From positions 1 through 64,000 of the forward strand of contig NZ_JBHRZT010000067.1 in assembly GCF_042649685.1 (NCBI RefSeq): 64,000 nt of DNA, read 5' to 3'. Source of the stretch: Bacillus_BA songklensis (lineage in GTDB: Bacteria > Bacillota > Bacilli > Bacillales > Bacillaceae_H). Position numbers and translations under genes: made by a program. The notes beneath the pieces are model-generated. The model saw nothing but the letters and a program-made list of their open reading frames with translations. It was not told the origin of the DNA and did no database searches. Positions 7,255 through 15,480 of the stretch are shown in pieces; the first letter of the stretch is position 1, and the number at the start of each line of letters is the position of its first letter.

Positions 7255-9051
7255 ATGAGAAATGTTTTATATTTTACAAAGAGAATTCATTCCTTTGCAG
7301 GAAGAATTCTATATCTTAACCTCATAGGGATGATGTTAATTAGTCTATTTGAAGGTATTGGTATTTTTCTTTTAATCCCGTTGATCAGTCTTACGGGTAT
7401 TTTTGATTTTCATTTAGAAGAATCTTCCCCTATTTATTCAATCTATCGTATCTTTCAAGGTGTTCCTAAAAATGTAAGTTTATTACTTATTTTAGCAATA
7501 TATGTATTGTTGATTATCGGACAAGGCTTTTTTCAACGTAATCAAATGATTTTGAATGGTAAAATTCAACAAGGATTTATTCGGCATTTACGAGATGAAA
7601 CATATAAGAATTTGGTTCAAGCTAATTGGGATTTTTTTTTAAAAAAGAGAAAATCTGATATCATTAACTTAATGACAACAGAGTTATCACGTGTTGCTGG
7701 TGGAACGCACATGTTTCTTCAGTTCATTACCTCACTTGTTTTTACCTTCATACAAATTAGCATTGCATTTTGGCTTTCAGCACAGGTGACAATAGCCGTT
7801 TTATTATTTGGATTAGTACTTATCTTCTTTTCTCGAACGTTTATTCGAAAATCAAATTCGTTAGGAAATGAAACAGTAGAGTTATCAAAAACTTTTCTGG
7901 CAGGAATAACAGACCATTTTAATGGGATTAAGGATATTAAAAGCAATACGCTTGAGAAATCTCATTTAAATTGGGTTCGTTCACTAAGTTTGAAGATGGA
8001 ACAAAATGTAAATGAGTTAATTGAATTGAAGACAACTTCTCAATTTATTTATAAAATTGTTTCTGCTTTTTTAATTGCAGGATTTGTATTTTTTTCCATC
8101 AAAATGTTTCAAGCACAGTCTGCACAACTAATGTTAATTATCGTTATTTTTTCAAGATTGTGGCCAAGAGTAAGTGGGATTCAATCAAACTTAGAGCAAC
8201 TAGGTTCATTAATACCTTCATTTAAGGCTCTAATTAATTTACAAAGTGAATGTCTAAAAGCGAAGGAGTTAAATGAAGAGGACTATATGGATGTAGACCC
8301 GATTGTGATTGAAAAAGAACTTGAATGTCAGAATGTATATTTTCGATATGATCAAAACCAGTCTACTTACGCTCTTCAAAATATCAATATACAACTTCCA
8401 GCGAATCATATGACTGCCATCGTGGGCCCTTCTGGTGCAGGAAAAAGTACATTAATAGATTTATTAATGGGACTTAATCGACCGGAGAAGGGCGAAGTTT
8501 TAGTAGACGGAATACCTCTTACAAGTGATAATTTATTGTCATTAAGACGATCAGTCAGCTATGTTCCACAGGATCCTTTTTTATTTAATGGAAGCATAAG
8601 AGAGAATCTGTTGATGATTGAACCGGATGCAAGTGAAGAACAAATTTGGGAGGCACTCAAATTTTCGGCTTCTGCTGAATTTGTAAAAAGGCTGCCCAAA
8701 GGTCTGGATACTCTCATCGGGGATCGGGGAGTCAGGCTTTCAGGGGGAGAACGCCAGCGGCTTGTCCTGGCTAGGGCAATATTGCGAAAGCCTTTCATTC
8801 TTGTTTTGGATGAAGCGACAAGCGCATTAGATACGGAAAATGAAGCGAAAATTCAAGCGGCACTTGAAAGATTAAAGGGAACGATGACGATTATTGTTAT
8901 TGCCCATCGTTTATCGACCATCCGTAATGCTGATCAGGTCATCGTATTAGAACAGGGAGAAGTCATTCAAAAAGGTGGATTTAGTCAACTGGCAAACGAA
9001 AAAAGAGGTATGTTTAGCAATCTATTAGAAAAGCAAATTAATAATTTATAA
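7255..9051 (+). CDS. ABC transporter with fused permease and ATPase (lasso peptide exporter, D protein)
   Basis: The 598-residue protein has a six-helix exporter transmembrane domain (about 1-330) and an ATPase domain with Walker A GPSGAGKST near residue 393, signature LSGGERQR, Walker B ILVLDEATSALD and the switch His in IVIAHRLSTI. It should work as a homodimer in the membrane to export the mature lasso peptide and give immunity. It is the last gene of the operon, 12 bp after the nucleotidyltransferase, with GGAGG before the ATG, and is followed by a terminator. There is no N-terminal C39 peptidase domain, in keeping with a separate B2 protease. Confidence 0.87.
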   Translation: MRNVLYFTKRIHSFAGRILYLNLIGMMLISLFEGIGIFLLIPLISLTGIFDFHLEESSPIYSIYRIFQGVPKNVSLLLILAIYVLLIIGQGFFQRNQMILNGKIQQGFIRHLRDETYKNLVQANWDFFLKKRKSDIINLMTTELSRVAGGTHMFLQFITSLVFTFIQISIAFWLSAQVTIAVLLFGLVLIFFSRTFIRKSNSLGNETVELSKTFLAGITDHFNGIKDIKSNTLEKSHLNWVRSLSLKMEQNVNELIELKTTSQFIYKIVSAFLIAGFVFFSIKMFQAQSAQLMLIIVIFSRLWPRVSGIQSNLEQLGSLIPSFKALINLQSECLKAKELNEEDYMDVDPIVIEKELECQNVYFRYDQNQSTYALQNINIQLPANHMTAIVGPSGAGKSTLIDLLMGLNRPEKGEVLVDGIPLTSDNLLSLRRSVSYVPQDPFLFNGSIRENLLMIEPDASEEQIWEALKFSASAEFVKRLPKGLDTLIGDRGVRLSGGERQRLVLARAILRKPFILVLDEATSALDTENEAKIQAALERLKGTMTIIVIAHRLSTIRNADQVIVLEQGEVIQKGGFSQLANEKRGMFSNLLEKQINNL

Positions 9052-9053
9052 TG

Positions 9054-9079
9054 AACACCTGCATGTATGCGGGTGTTTT
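9054..9079 (+). terminator. Rho-independent terminator of the lasso operon
   Basis: AACACCTGC pairs with GCGGGTGTT and is followed by TTTC, immediately after the exporter gene. Confidence 0.7.
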
Positions 9080-9259
9080 CATCTGTGAATAAAAATCAAC
9101 TTATATCTTTGAAATACAATTAGTTATCTTAGCACTTTTTATGGACACGTGACAATCTCAGCCGGGGATTTGTTCACTGATTCTTCAATGGGGAGAACTG
9201 GTGAAAATTGATTGGTGCTGATTATACACTTAATTTTTTGAAGAATTAAAAAAATAGAT

Positions 9260-9288
9260 TGACTTGTTCGTTATAAAGAACTAAAATG
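9260..9288 (+). promoter_or_regulatory. eps promoter with SinR-type operator in the spacer
   Basis: TTGACT (9260-9265) and TAAAAT (9283-9288) are 17 bp apart, and GTTCGTTATAAAGAAC (9267-9282) fills that spacer. A bound repressor would exclude RNA polymerase directly. In B. subtilis SinR represses epsA-O from sites with the same GTTCTYT half-sites. Confidence 0.7.
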
Positions 9289-9374
9289 ATTATAGAATTC
9301 ATACATAAGACCTAAAATAATATAAATTTGTCATTATATATTTCGTTATGACTTAAAAATTATAAAAAATTTTA

Positions 9375-9403
9375 TTGTTTAGTTCTGTATAAAGAACAAA
9401 AAT
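9375..9403 (+). promoter_or_regulatory. Second eps promoter-like site with SinR-type operator
   Basis: TTGTTT (9375-9380), GTTCTGTATAAAGAAC (9382-9397) and AAAAAT (9398-9403) repeat the layout of the site at 9260-9288, 115 bp closer to epsA. The -10 is weaker. The second operator could serve for cooperative repression even if the promoter is inactive. Confidence 0.5.
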
Positions 9404-9476
9404 GTTTGGAGTAATGCATACAAATGCAGTGTTAAAGCTTGGTGCTAAGACATACCGAATATTGTTGGAGGTTGCT

Positions 9477-10169
9477 ATGCAAAAGGAAATAAACCTAAAA
9501 GTGCTATTTAGCGTCATTAAAAAACGCCTCTGGCTCATTCTAATCATTACAGCAATCGCTACAACGGCAAGCGGCTACTATAGCAGTATATCTAAGGATC
9601 CTCCACCAGTCTACCAATCTTCCACAAGTATTTTACTTAACACAATTGATAAAGATGCTCTGAGCACACTTGAAGTCATTCTTAGAGATCCTGCCGTTTT
9701 GGATAAAGTAGTTGGAGAGCTGGGGTTAAATAAATCATTAGATGAATTGAATAAACAAATCAACTTTGCGAATGAGGGCGGCTCAAAAATAGTGAACATT
9801 ATGGTGGCAGATACGAATCCAGAGTTAGCAGCCCAAATAGCCAATTCAACGGCGAACATCTTTACCAAACAAATGGGCAGTATACTTGGCATATACGATA
9901 CTAAAATTTTATCAGAGGCACAGGTAAGCAGCACTCCTTCCTCCGTTGGCTCAGAGTCAACGTCACTACTAAAGTATTTGGTCATTGGATTTGGTGCGGG
10001 GCTCGTACTGAGTATCGGAATCGTGCTTTTTCTGGACAGCTTAGACGAAACTGTTCAGTCAGAACGTGAAATTGAGCAATTGTTAGAGTTCCCGGTGCTG
10101 GGATACGTTTCGAAAATGAACGGAAAAAATACGAAGAGCAAGAATAAAAAACGAGTAGTCCAAACTTAA
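9477..10169 (+). CDS. epsA: Capsular polysaccharide chain-length regulator / tyrosine kinase activator (EpsA-like)
   Basis: The 230-residue protein has the Wzz/CapA layout: a cytoplasmic start (MQKEINLKVLFSVIKKRLW), a membrane helix (about 17-35), an external domain, a second helix near 168-190 and a cytoplasmic tail. EpsA-type proteins activate the partner kinase EpsB and help set polymer length. The ATG at 9477 has TTGGAGG 6 bp upstream; an earlier in-frame ATG at 9402 overlaps promoter sequence and is rejected. The kinase gene follows 12 bp later. Confidence 0.85.
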   Translation: MQKEINLKVLFSVIKKRLWLILIITAIATTASGYYSSISKDPPPVYQSSTSILLNTIDKDALSTLEVILRDPAVLDKVVGELGLNKSLDELNKQINFANEGGSKIVNIMVADTNPELAAQIANSTANIFTKQMGSILGIYDTKILSEAQVSSTPSSVGSESTSLLKYLVIGFGAGLVLSIGIVLFLDSLDETVQSEREIEQLLEFPVLGYVSKMNGKNTKSKNKKRVVQT

Positions 10170-10181
10170 GGGGTGGAACAG

Positions 10182-10826
10182 ATGACGCTTAAAAAAAGAG
10201 AAAGAGGTTTAATTTCATCTATCAGTCCTGCTTCAACCATTTCTGAACAATATCGAGCCATTCGTACAAATATTCATTTTTCATCTGTTGATCACAAGTA
10301 TCGGACATTGCTTATCACTTCTCCAGGCTTGGGAGAAGGAAAGTCAACAACTACCACAAACCTGGCCATTTCCATGGTACAACAGGGTGCAAAAGTATTA
10401 GTCATTGATGCTGATTTAAGAAAACCGACATTACATACAACGTTTAATATTGATAATACGACAGGGTTGGCGAACATCCTCAGAAGAGAAACAACACTTA
10501 CAGAAGCGGTGAATCGGACAGAAATCGAAGGGCTGGAGATCATAACAAGCGGACCGGTCCCATCAAATCCGGCCGAACTCATTGGTTCACAGGCTCTGGA
10601 CGAATTGATTGGAACAGCACAAGAGCATTATCATATTGTATTATTTGACTCTTCTCCCGTGCTGGAAGTAACGGATGCAAGAATCTTGGCCAACAAATGT
10701 GATGGAGTCATTTTAGTCTTATGCAATGGCAAGACAAAAAGTGAAATGGCAGTTGAGGCAAAAAGATTGTTGGAACTTGTAAAGGCGAAGTGTATAGGTG
10801 CGATCTTCAATCAAAAAAGCAAATAA
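10182..10826 (+). CDS. epsB: Bacterial tyrosine kinase (EpsB-like)
   Basis: The 214-residue protein is a BY-kinase: SEQYRAIRTNI at the start, Walker A in PGLGEGKSTTTTNLA, Walker A' in VLVIDADLRKPT and Walker B in VLFDSSPVLEVTDA. Together with EpsA it regulates polymer assembly at the membrane. It ends at FNQKSK and lacks the Tyr-rich C-terminal tail usually autophosphorylated in this family, so the autophosphorylation site may be elsewhere or signalling may differ. The ATG at 10182 follows AAGGGG; a GTG at 10173 is the alternative. An operator and an EAR-type RNA candidate separate it from epsC. Confidence 0.85.
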   Translation: MTLKKRERGLISSISPASTISEQYRAIRTNIHFSSVDHKYRTLLITSPGLGEGKSTTTTNLAISMVQQGAKVLVIDADLRKPTLHTTFNIDNTTGLANILRRETTLTEAVNRTEIEGLEIITSGPVPSNPAELIGSQALDELIGTAQEHYHIVLFDSSPVLEVTDARILANKCDGVILVLCNGKTKSEMAVEAKRLLELVKAKCIGAIFNQKSK

Positions 10827-10852
10827 TTTTACCCAAAAAATTTTATCATTTT

Positions 10853-10868
10853 GTTCTTTATTAAGAAC
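10853..10868. promoter_or_regulatory. SinR-type operator between epsB and epsC
   Basis: GTTCTTTATTAAGAAC is a near-perfect inverted repeat of the SinR half-site, 27 bp after epsB. A nearby promoter is not clear (TATAAA lies at about 10881 without a good -35). It may be a roadblock or a secondary repression site inside the operon. Confidence 0.5.
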
Positions 10869-10924
10869 TTGTGTGTATTTTATAAAGTGCTACAAATAAA
10901 AAAATTGTTTTACAAGATCATTAT

Positions 10925-11045
10925 TTTGGCGATGTCTCCTTGCCATTATCAATGGAGGCACTCGGTCATGCTGTGGGTTGAAAGAAACCTTAGACGCCAG
11001 TCGTCGAAAGTGTGGCGTGAGGAAGGGTTGGATGCCCTATTAAAT
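10925..11045 (+). ncRNA. EAR (eps-associated RNA) processive antitermination element candidate
   Basis: In B. subtilis the EAR RNA lies between epsB and epsC and lets polymerase read through terminators in the long eps operon. Here the same gap holds a GC-richer, structured stretch unlike its flanks. TGCCATT pairs with AATGG..GCA, and CCTT-AG-ACGCCA pairs with TGGCGT-GAGG-AAGG around TCGTCGAAAGTG. An overlapping open frame at 10851-11096 has no coding character. Identification rests on position and pairing; I could not run a covariance model. Confidence 0.68.
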
Positions 11046-11134
11046 TCAATTAAAGTTTTTAACTATGCGGTCTTTATGAACAGGATTTATAGTTAAGTAC
11101 TTTAATAGGCACATTATGATTGATAAGGAGTTGT

Positions 11135-11293
11135 ATGAAGGAAATGAAACATATAGATCAATATCCAAAATCTATTAAAAAAGCCGTCCGCTACATTAAG
11201 CAAGATGCAACAAAAGAACAATTGGAAGAGATTAAAAAGCTCATAGAAGATGCGATCGAAAGAAGAAAATCAGCTTTAAAGAAGACATCTTAA
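11135..11293 (+). CDS. Small charged helical protein of unknown function
   Basis: The 52-residue product (start MKEMKHIDQYPKSIKKAVRY, end RRKSALKKTS) is Lys/Glu-rich and would form amphipathic helices, with QATKEQLEEIKKLIEDAIE-like periodicity. AAGGAG lies 5 bp before the ATG. It stands between the EAR-like RNA and epsC, in the same direction, so it is probably cotranscribed with the eps operon. I do not recognise a characterised family. A regulatory or adaptor role is only inferred from size and place. Confidence 0.6.
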   Translation: MKEMKHIDQYPKSIKKAVRYIKQDATKEQLEEIKKLIEDAIERRKSALKKTS

Positions 11294-11322
11294 TATAAAC
11301 CATTGTTGAAAGGGTGAGTCTG

Positions 11323-13149
11323 TTGACATACCGTCAAAGGTTATCATTTTTAGCCTTCATGGATTCGGCTATTGTATTAACCGCCATTTTTTTTAGCAGT
11401 TTTTTAGTAAATGCCGATCTTCATGTGATAACTGTACCAATCATCGTAAGCTCCGTTACATTACTGCTTGGCCATCATTTTTTTTCTTTTATTTACAAGC
11501 TTTATAAAAAAGCATGGGAATATGCAAGCATAGGGGAGTTAATCATTATTTTCAAAGTGATTACATTTTCGATCATGGTGGCAGCTGCTGTCCAACTGCT
11601 AATTAGTCAAAATGTACACTTCCGTCTGCTTGCCGTCATCTGGATGTTACATATGTTGTTAATCGGAGGGTCGCGTTTTACTTGGAGGATGTTTCGGGAC
11701 GCCTATATGAAAAAGGCTGATAACAAAAAACGAACTCTAATTGTAGGAGCAGGTTCCGCAGGTGCGATGATTGCCAGACAACTGCTAAATAACCATCATG
11801 CAGAATTACTGCCTGTTGCATTTATTGACGATGACGTCAAAAAACATCATCTTGATATACTCGGAATTCCGGTAATAGGAGGGGTGGATCATATTGAGAG
11901 ATCCGTTCAAGAACTAGATATCGACAACGTTGTGATAGCCATTCCATCCTTGGGCAAAAAAGAACTGAATGTCATCTTTCAAGAGTGTGCGAAAACGAAA
12001 GCAAAAACGCAAATCCTTCCAATGATAGAAGATCTGGCGACAGGGAAGGTTTCGGTTAATCAATTTCGGGATGTACAGGTAGAGGACTTGTTAGGCAGGG
12101 ATCCGGTCGAATTAAATATCGATAGTATTTGTGAATATATCACCAATAAAGTGGTATTAGTTACCGGCGCAGGCGGGTCAATCGGTTCGGAAATTTGCCG
12201 GCAAATTGCCAAGTTCCATCCTGAGAAATTAGTTTTATTGGGACATGGTGAAAACAGTATCTACACGATTGAGATGGAATTAAAGGATTTATACAAAAAT
12301 ACTGAAATCGAATTTATAACTGAAATTGCAGATTTACAAGATAAGTTGAAAATGATATCCGTTATGAACACATATAGCCCTCATGTTGTCTATCACGCCG
12401 CTGCACATAAGCATGTACCGTTAATGGAACGTAATCCGGAAGAAGCGGTCAAAAACAATGTCATTGGAACCATGAATGTTGCCAAAGCAGCCAGCATGCA
12501 CGGTGTTGAAACGTTTGTCATGATATCGACTGATAAAGCGGTGAATCCGACAAGCGTCATGGGGGCAACAAAACGGCTGGCTGAAATGATCATCCAGTAT
12601 ATTGATCAAACGAGTAACACAAAGTTTGTGGCCGTTCGCTTCGGAAATGTATTGGGAAGTCGCGGCAGTGTGATTCCGCGGTTCAAGAAACAGATTCAAA
12701 TGGGAGGACCGGTGACCGTTACGCATCCAGACATGATCCGGTATTTCATGACAATCCCGGAAGCATCCAGACTGGTCGTCCAGGCTGGCGCTCTTGCCAA
12801 AGGCGGCGAAATCTTTGTGTTAGATATGGGAGAACCGGTGAAAATTGTGGATCTTGCCAGGAATTTAATCAAGCTGTCAGGAAATAGCGTTGAGGACATC
12901 GGAATAGAGTTCACGGGAATAAGACCGGGTGAAAAGCTGTTTGAAGAACTGTTTAAAGAAAACGAAGTGAATGAACAGCAAGTATATCCAAAGATTTATA
13001 TAGGCAAAACGACAAATCTTTCAATTGAAGAGATTGAAAACATCATCTCAACTTACCCTGCTCTTGATAAAGACAAACTAAGAGAAGAGCTATTAGCGTT
13101 AGCGAATCATAATGTCCAGTCGAAAAAACTAATTCCGATATCCAGCTAA
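11323..13149 (+). CDS. epsC: Membrane-anchored NDP-sugar 4,6-dehydratase (EpsC-like)
   Basis: The protein of about 608 residues has four N-terminal membrane helices (about 10-115), a CoA-binding-like Rossmann segment (TLIVGAGSAGAMIARQLL) and a short-chain dehydrogenase domain with VTGAGGSIGSE and HAAAHKHVPLME. The catalytic site has STDKAVNP and MGATKR, the Ser-Met-Lys triad of the WbpM/CapD group instead of Tyr-Lys. It makes a 4-keto-6-deoxy sugar nucleotide, the first step toward the amino sugar finished by the EpsN/EpsM-type enzymes at the far end of the operon. The start is taken at TTG 11323 after AAAGGGTGAG; GTG 11314 is the alternative. Confidence 0.87.
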   Translation: MTYRQRLSFLAFMDSAIVLTAIFFSSFLVNADLHVITVPIIVSSVTLLLGHHFFSFIYKLYKKAWEYASIGELIIIFKVITFSIMVAAAVQLLISQNVHFRLLAVIWMLHMLLIGGSRFTWRMFRDAYMKKADNKKRTLIVGAGSAGAMIARQLLNNHHAELLPVAFIDDDVKKHHLDILGIPVIGGVDHIERSVQELDIDNVVIAIPSLGKKELNVIFQECAKTKAKTQILPMIEDLATGKVSVNQFRDVQVEDLLGRDPVELNIDSICEYITNKVVLVTGAGGSIGSEICRQIAKFHPEKLVLLGHGENSIYTIEMELKDLYKNTEIEFITEIADLQDKLKMISVMNTYSPHVVYHAAAHKHVPLMERNPEEAVKNNVIGTMNVAKAASMHGVETFVMISTDKAVNPTSVMGATKRLAEMIIQYIDQTSNTKFVAVRFGNVLGSRGSVIPRFKKQIQMGGPVTVTHPDMIRYFMTIPEASRLVVQAGALAKGGEIFVLDMGEPVKIVDLARNLIKLSGNSVEDIGIEFTGIRPGEKLFEELFKENEVNEQQVYPKIYIGKTTNLSIEEIENIISTYPALDKDKLREELLALANHNVQSKKLIPISS

Positions 13150-13178
13150 AATTTCTTTTAAAAGGAGTGTATGTAAAG

Positions 13179-14063
13179 ATGAAAGTAAAAAAAGCCATCA
13201 TACCAGCGGCAGGACTTGGGACAAGATTTCTTCCGGCGACAAAGGCGATGCCTAAAGAGATGCTGCCAATCGTCGACAAGCCAACCATTCAATATATTGT
13301 GGAGGAAGCGGTAGAATCGGGGATTGAAGACATTATTATCGTGACAGGAAAAGGAAAAAGGGCGATTGAAGACCATTTTGATCATTCCTTCGAGCTGGAA
13401 CACAATTTACTGGAAAAGGGTAAGTTCGATTTATTAGATGAGGTCCAAAAGTCTTCCAAACTAGTGGATATCCATTACATTCGCCAAAAAGAACCGAAAG
13501 GATTAGGTCATGCGATTTGGTGTGCCCGTAAATTTATTGGAAACGAGCCATTTGCTGTGCTATTAGGTGATGACATCGTAAAAGCCGATAAACCTTGTCT
13601 AAAGCAGATGATCGAACAATATGTGCGCCACAATTCATCCGTTATTGGGGTACAGCATGTACCGGATGATGAAGTGTCAAGATATGGCATTGTAGACGGA
13701 AAAATAATAGGTGACCGTTTTTATAATGTCAATAGCTTAGTTGAGAAACCAAAGAAAGAAGAGGCGCCATCTAATCTGGCTATATTGGGGCGTTACATTC
13801 TTAGTCCGAAGATCTTTGAGATTTTAAGTAACCAAAAGCCGGGGGCTGGCGGGGAAATCCAGCTCACCGACGCGATCGCGGAATTAAATAAGTACGAAGC
13901 CGTTTATGCATACGATTTTGAAGGTGTACGCTATGACGTTGGCGAGAAAATGGGTTTTATCAAAACAACGATTGAATTTGCATTGCAGCATCAGGAGTTA
14001 AAGGACCATGTCTTAGAATATCTTGCAGGTGTGATGGAAAAAGAGTTATCCAGGAAGATTTAG
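13179..14063 (+). CDS. gtaB: UTP-glucose-1-phosphate uridylyltransferase
   Basis: The 294-residue enzyme makes UDP-glucose. The signature IPAAGLGTRFLPATKAMPKE is at residues 7-26, and GGEIQLTDAI and VGEKMGFI are also typical. AAAGGAG precedes the ATG at 13179 (an in-frame GTG at 13167 is less well placed). It follows epsC by 29 bp. Combined with galE at 35201 it would supply UDP-glucose and UDP-galactose for the polymer. Because B. subtilis gtaB lies outside eps, this could be an operon-dedicated paralogue. Confidence 0.9.
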   Translation: MKVKKAIIPAAGLGTRFLPATKAMPKEMLPIVDKPTIQYIVEEAVESGIEDIIIVTGKGKRAIEDHFDHSFELEHNLLEKGKFDLLDEVQKSSKLVDIHYIRQKEPKGLGHAIWCARKFIGNEPFAVLLGDDIVKADKPCLKQMIEQYVRHNSSVIGVQHVPDDEVSRYGIVDGKIIGDRFYNVNSLVEKPKKEEAPSNLAILGRYILSPKIFEILSNQKPGAGGEIQLTDAIAELNKYEAVYAYDFEGVRYDVGEKMGFIKTTIEFALQHQELKDHVLEYLAGVMEKELSRKI

Positions 14064-14137
14064 AGGATAAAGCTGGAAAATGAGATAGGGAATCCATTTA
14101 TATACCGAGCAATGGCCGCAAAAAGGGGAGAAATTCG

Positions 14138-15439
14138 ATGGCATTAAAGAAATTAGGAGCTGCTGTTTGCTGTATCGTGCTGTTAAGCGGATGTAACACA
14201 GATACAAAAGCTTCTAAACAATCTTCCAGTCAAATGGAAGCGAAGGATGTAAAACAAGACAGTTCCCAAGAAGAGATGACGCTAAGCGGTCGGGCTGAAC
14301 CGTATCAAGAAGTACTTGTTTCTCCATCGATCGGAGGGAAAATCAAAAATATTTATGCTGACTTAGGTTCTTATGTGAAACAAGGACAAAAGTTGGCAGA
14401 ACTGGATGAAGGTGATCTGGCCGCTAAAGTCAAGCAGGCAGAAGATCAAGTAAAGATCGTTGAAGCACAAGGACATTTAACCGCAATGGAACAGCAAATT
14501 GCCTTAAATCAAACAATGGCAAGTCTCAATCAGGCCATGGCAAGTCTTAATACAACGCTTCCTCCTGAAGCTCCCAAAATGCCAGAGGCACCGGAATTTT
14601 CGGGGTTTCCGGAACTAGAAGCAGCTAAAACTGCCGTGAAGGATGCGGAGATGACACTTACTGAAGCCACTCAAGAGTGGGAAGAGACGAACGAGCTGTT
14701 TGAGAATGGGCTCGTTTCCAAGCAAGAGCTGGATCAGGCTGCTTCGGCAAAAACGAAAGCGGAAACTGAACTGGAAAGAGCAAAGAAAAAGGTAGAAACC
14801 GAGACAGTCAAAGCTGATATCCAACAAAAGTATGAACAGGAAAAAGCAAAGTATGAACAGGAAACAGCGAAGTATGATCAAGAGAAAGCGAAGTATGATC
14901 AGGAAACGGCGAAGCGTGAACAGGAAACAGCGAAAAAGGCTGCCAGGGAAACAGATAAGTCTGCTGAAGACACAATGAGACTGCAAAAAGAATCTGCCCG
15001 TGTGACAGGTCAAATGACGGAAATAGCCATTAAAGATGCAAAAGAGCAATTGCAAGCTATTCGCAGCCAGTATAACAATCTGCCGGTGATTGCACCTGTT
15101 AACGGATTTATTACAGAGAAAAAAGGGAGAATTGGAGAATCCATTTCACCACAAACTTCATTATTTGTGATCACGAACCTGGATAAGCTTTACATCAGTA
15201 TCGATGTTCCAGAAAGCATGATCAATCGCTGGAAGGAGAATCAGCCGGTAAAAGTACAGATTCCAACACAAGGGATCAAAGCTGAAGGAAAGGTTGTTTA
15301 TATTGGGCTCATGCCTAATAAGAATGAACAAACATACCCGGTTAAGGTGTTGATCGACAACACCGACCATAAAATAAAAGGCGGCATGAAGGCTATCGTC
15401 AGCTGGAAAATGGAAAACGGAGGCAACGAACCTCAATGA
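14138..15439 (+). CDS. HlyD-family membrane fusion lipoprotein
   Basis: The 433-residue protein starts with a lipoprotein signal (CCIVLLSGC, lipobox Cys about residue 20) and has a biotinyl-lipoyl-like half motif (EVLVSPSIGGKIKNIYADLG), a long coiled coil with repeats of EQEKAKYEQETAKYDQ (about 220-290) and a returning lipoyl/beta-barrel part (IAPVNGFITEKKGRIGESIS). Such proteins link an inner-membrane transporter to an outer duct in diderms; in monoderms they reach across the wall. It sits inside the eps operon, and a TolC-like protein is encoded at 33754, so the two may form an export path. No matching RND or ABC pump gene is adjacent. Confidence 0.75.
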   Translation: MALKKLGAAVCCIVLLSGCNTDTKASKQSSSQMEAKDVKQDSSQEEMTLSGRAEPYQEVLVSPSIGGKIKNIYADLGSYVKQGQKLAELDEGDLAAKVKQAEDQVKIVEAQGHLTAMEQQIALNQTMASLNQAMASLNTTLPPEAPKMPEAPEFSGFPELEAAKTAVKDAEMTLTEATQEWEETNELFENGLVSKQELDQAASAKTKAETELERAKKKVETETVKADIQQKYEQEKAKYEQETAKYDQEKAKYDQETAKREQETAKKAARETDKSAEDTMRLQKESARVTGQMTEIAIKDAKEQLQAIRSQYNNLPVIAPVNGFITEKKGRIGESISPQTSLFVITNLDKLYISIDVPESMINRWKENQPVKVQIPTQGIKAEGKVVYIGLMPNKNEQTYPVKVLIDNTDHKIKGGMKAIVSWKMENGGNEPQ

Positions 15440-15480
15440 TGGATAAGGTACGATAACTAAAAAACTTGAGGGTGATAAAA

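Noticed and set aside
9402..9476. Longer N-terminus for EpsA starting at 9402
   Set aside because: The ATG overlaps the -10-like sequence of a promoter; the ATG at 9477 has a good ribosome binding site and matches the family start.
10851..11096. An 81-codon open frame between epsB and epsC
   Set aside because: It overlaps the EAR-like RNA structure, has no ribosome binding site and no protein-like composition.
14615..15055. A 146-codon minus-strand frame rich in Phe and Leu
   Set aside because: It is the antisense of the Lys/Glu/Gln coiled-coil repeats of the HlyD-like gene; no start site or family match.
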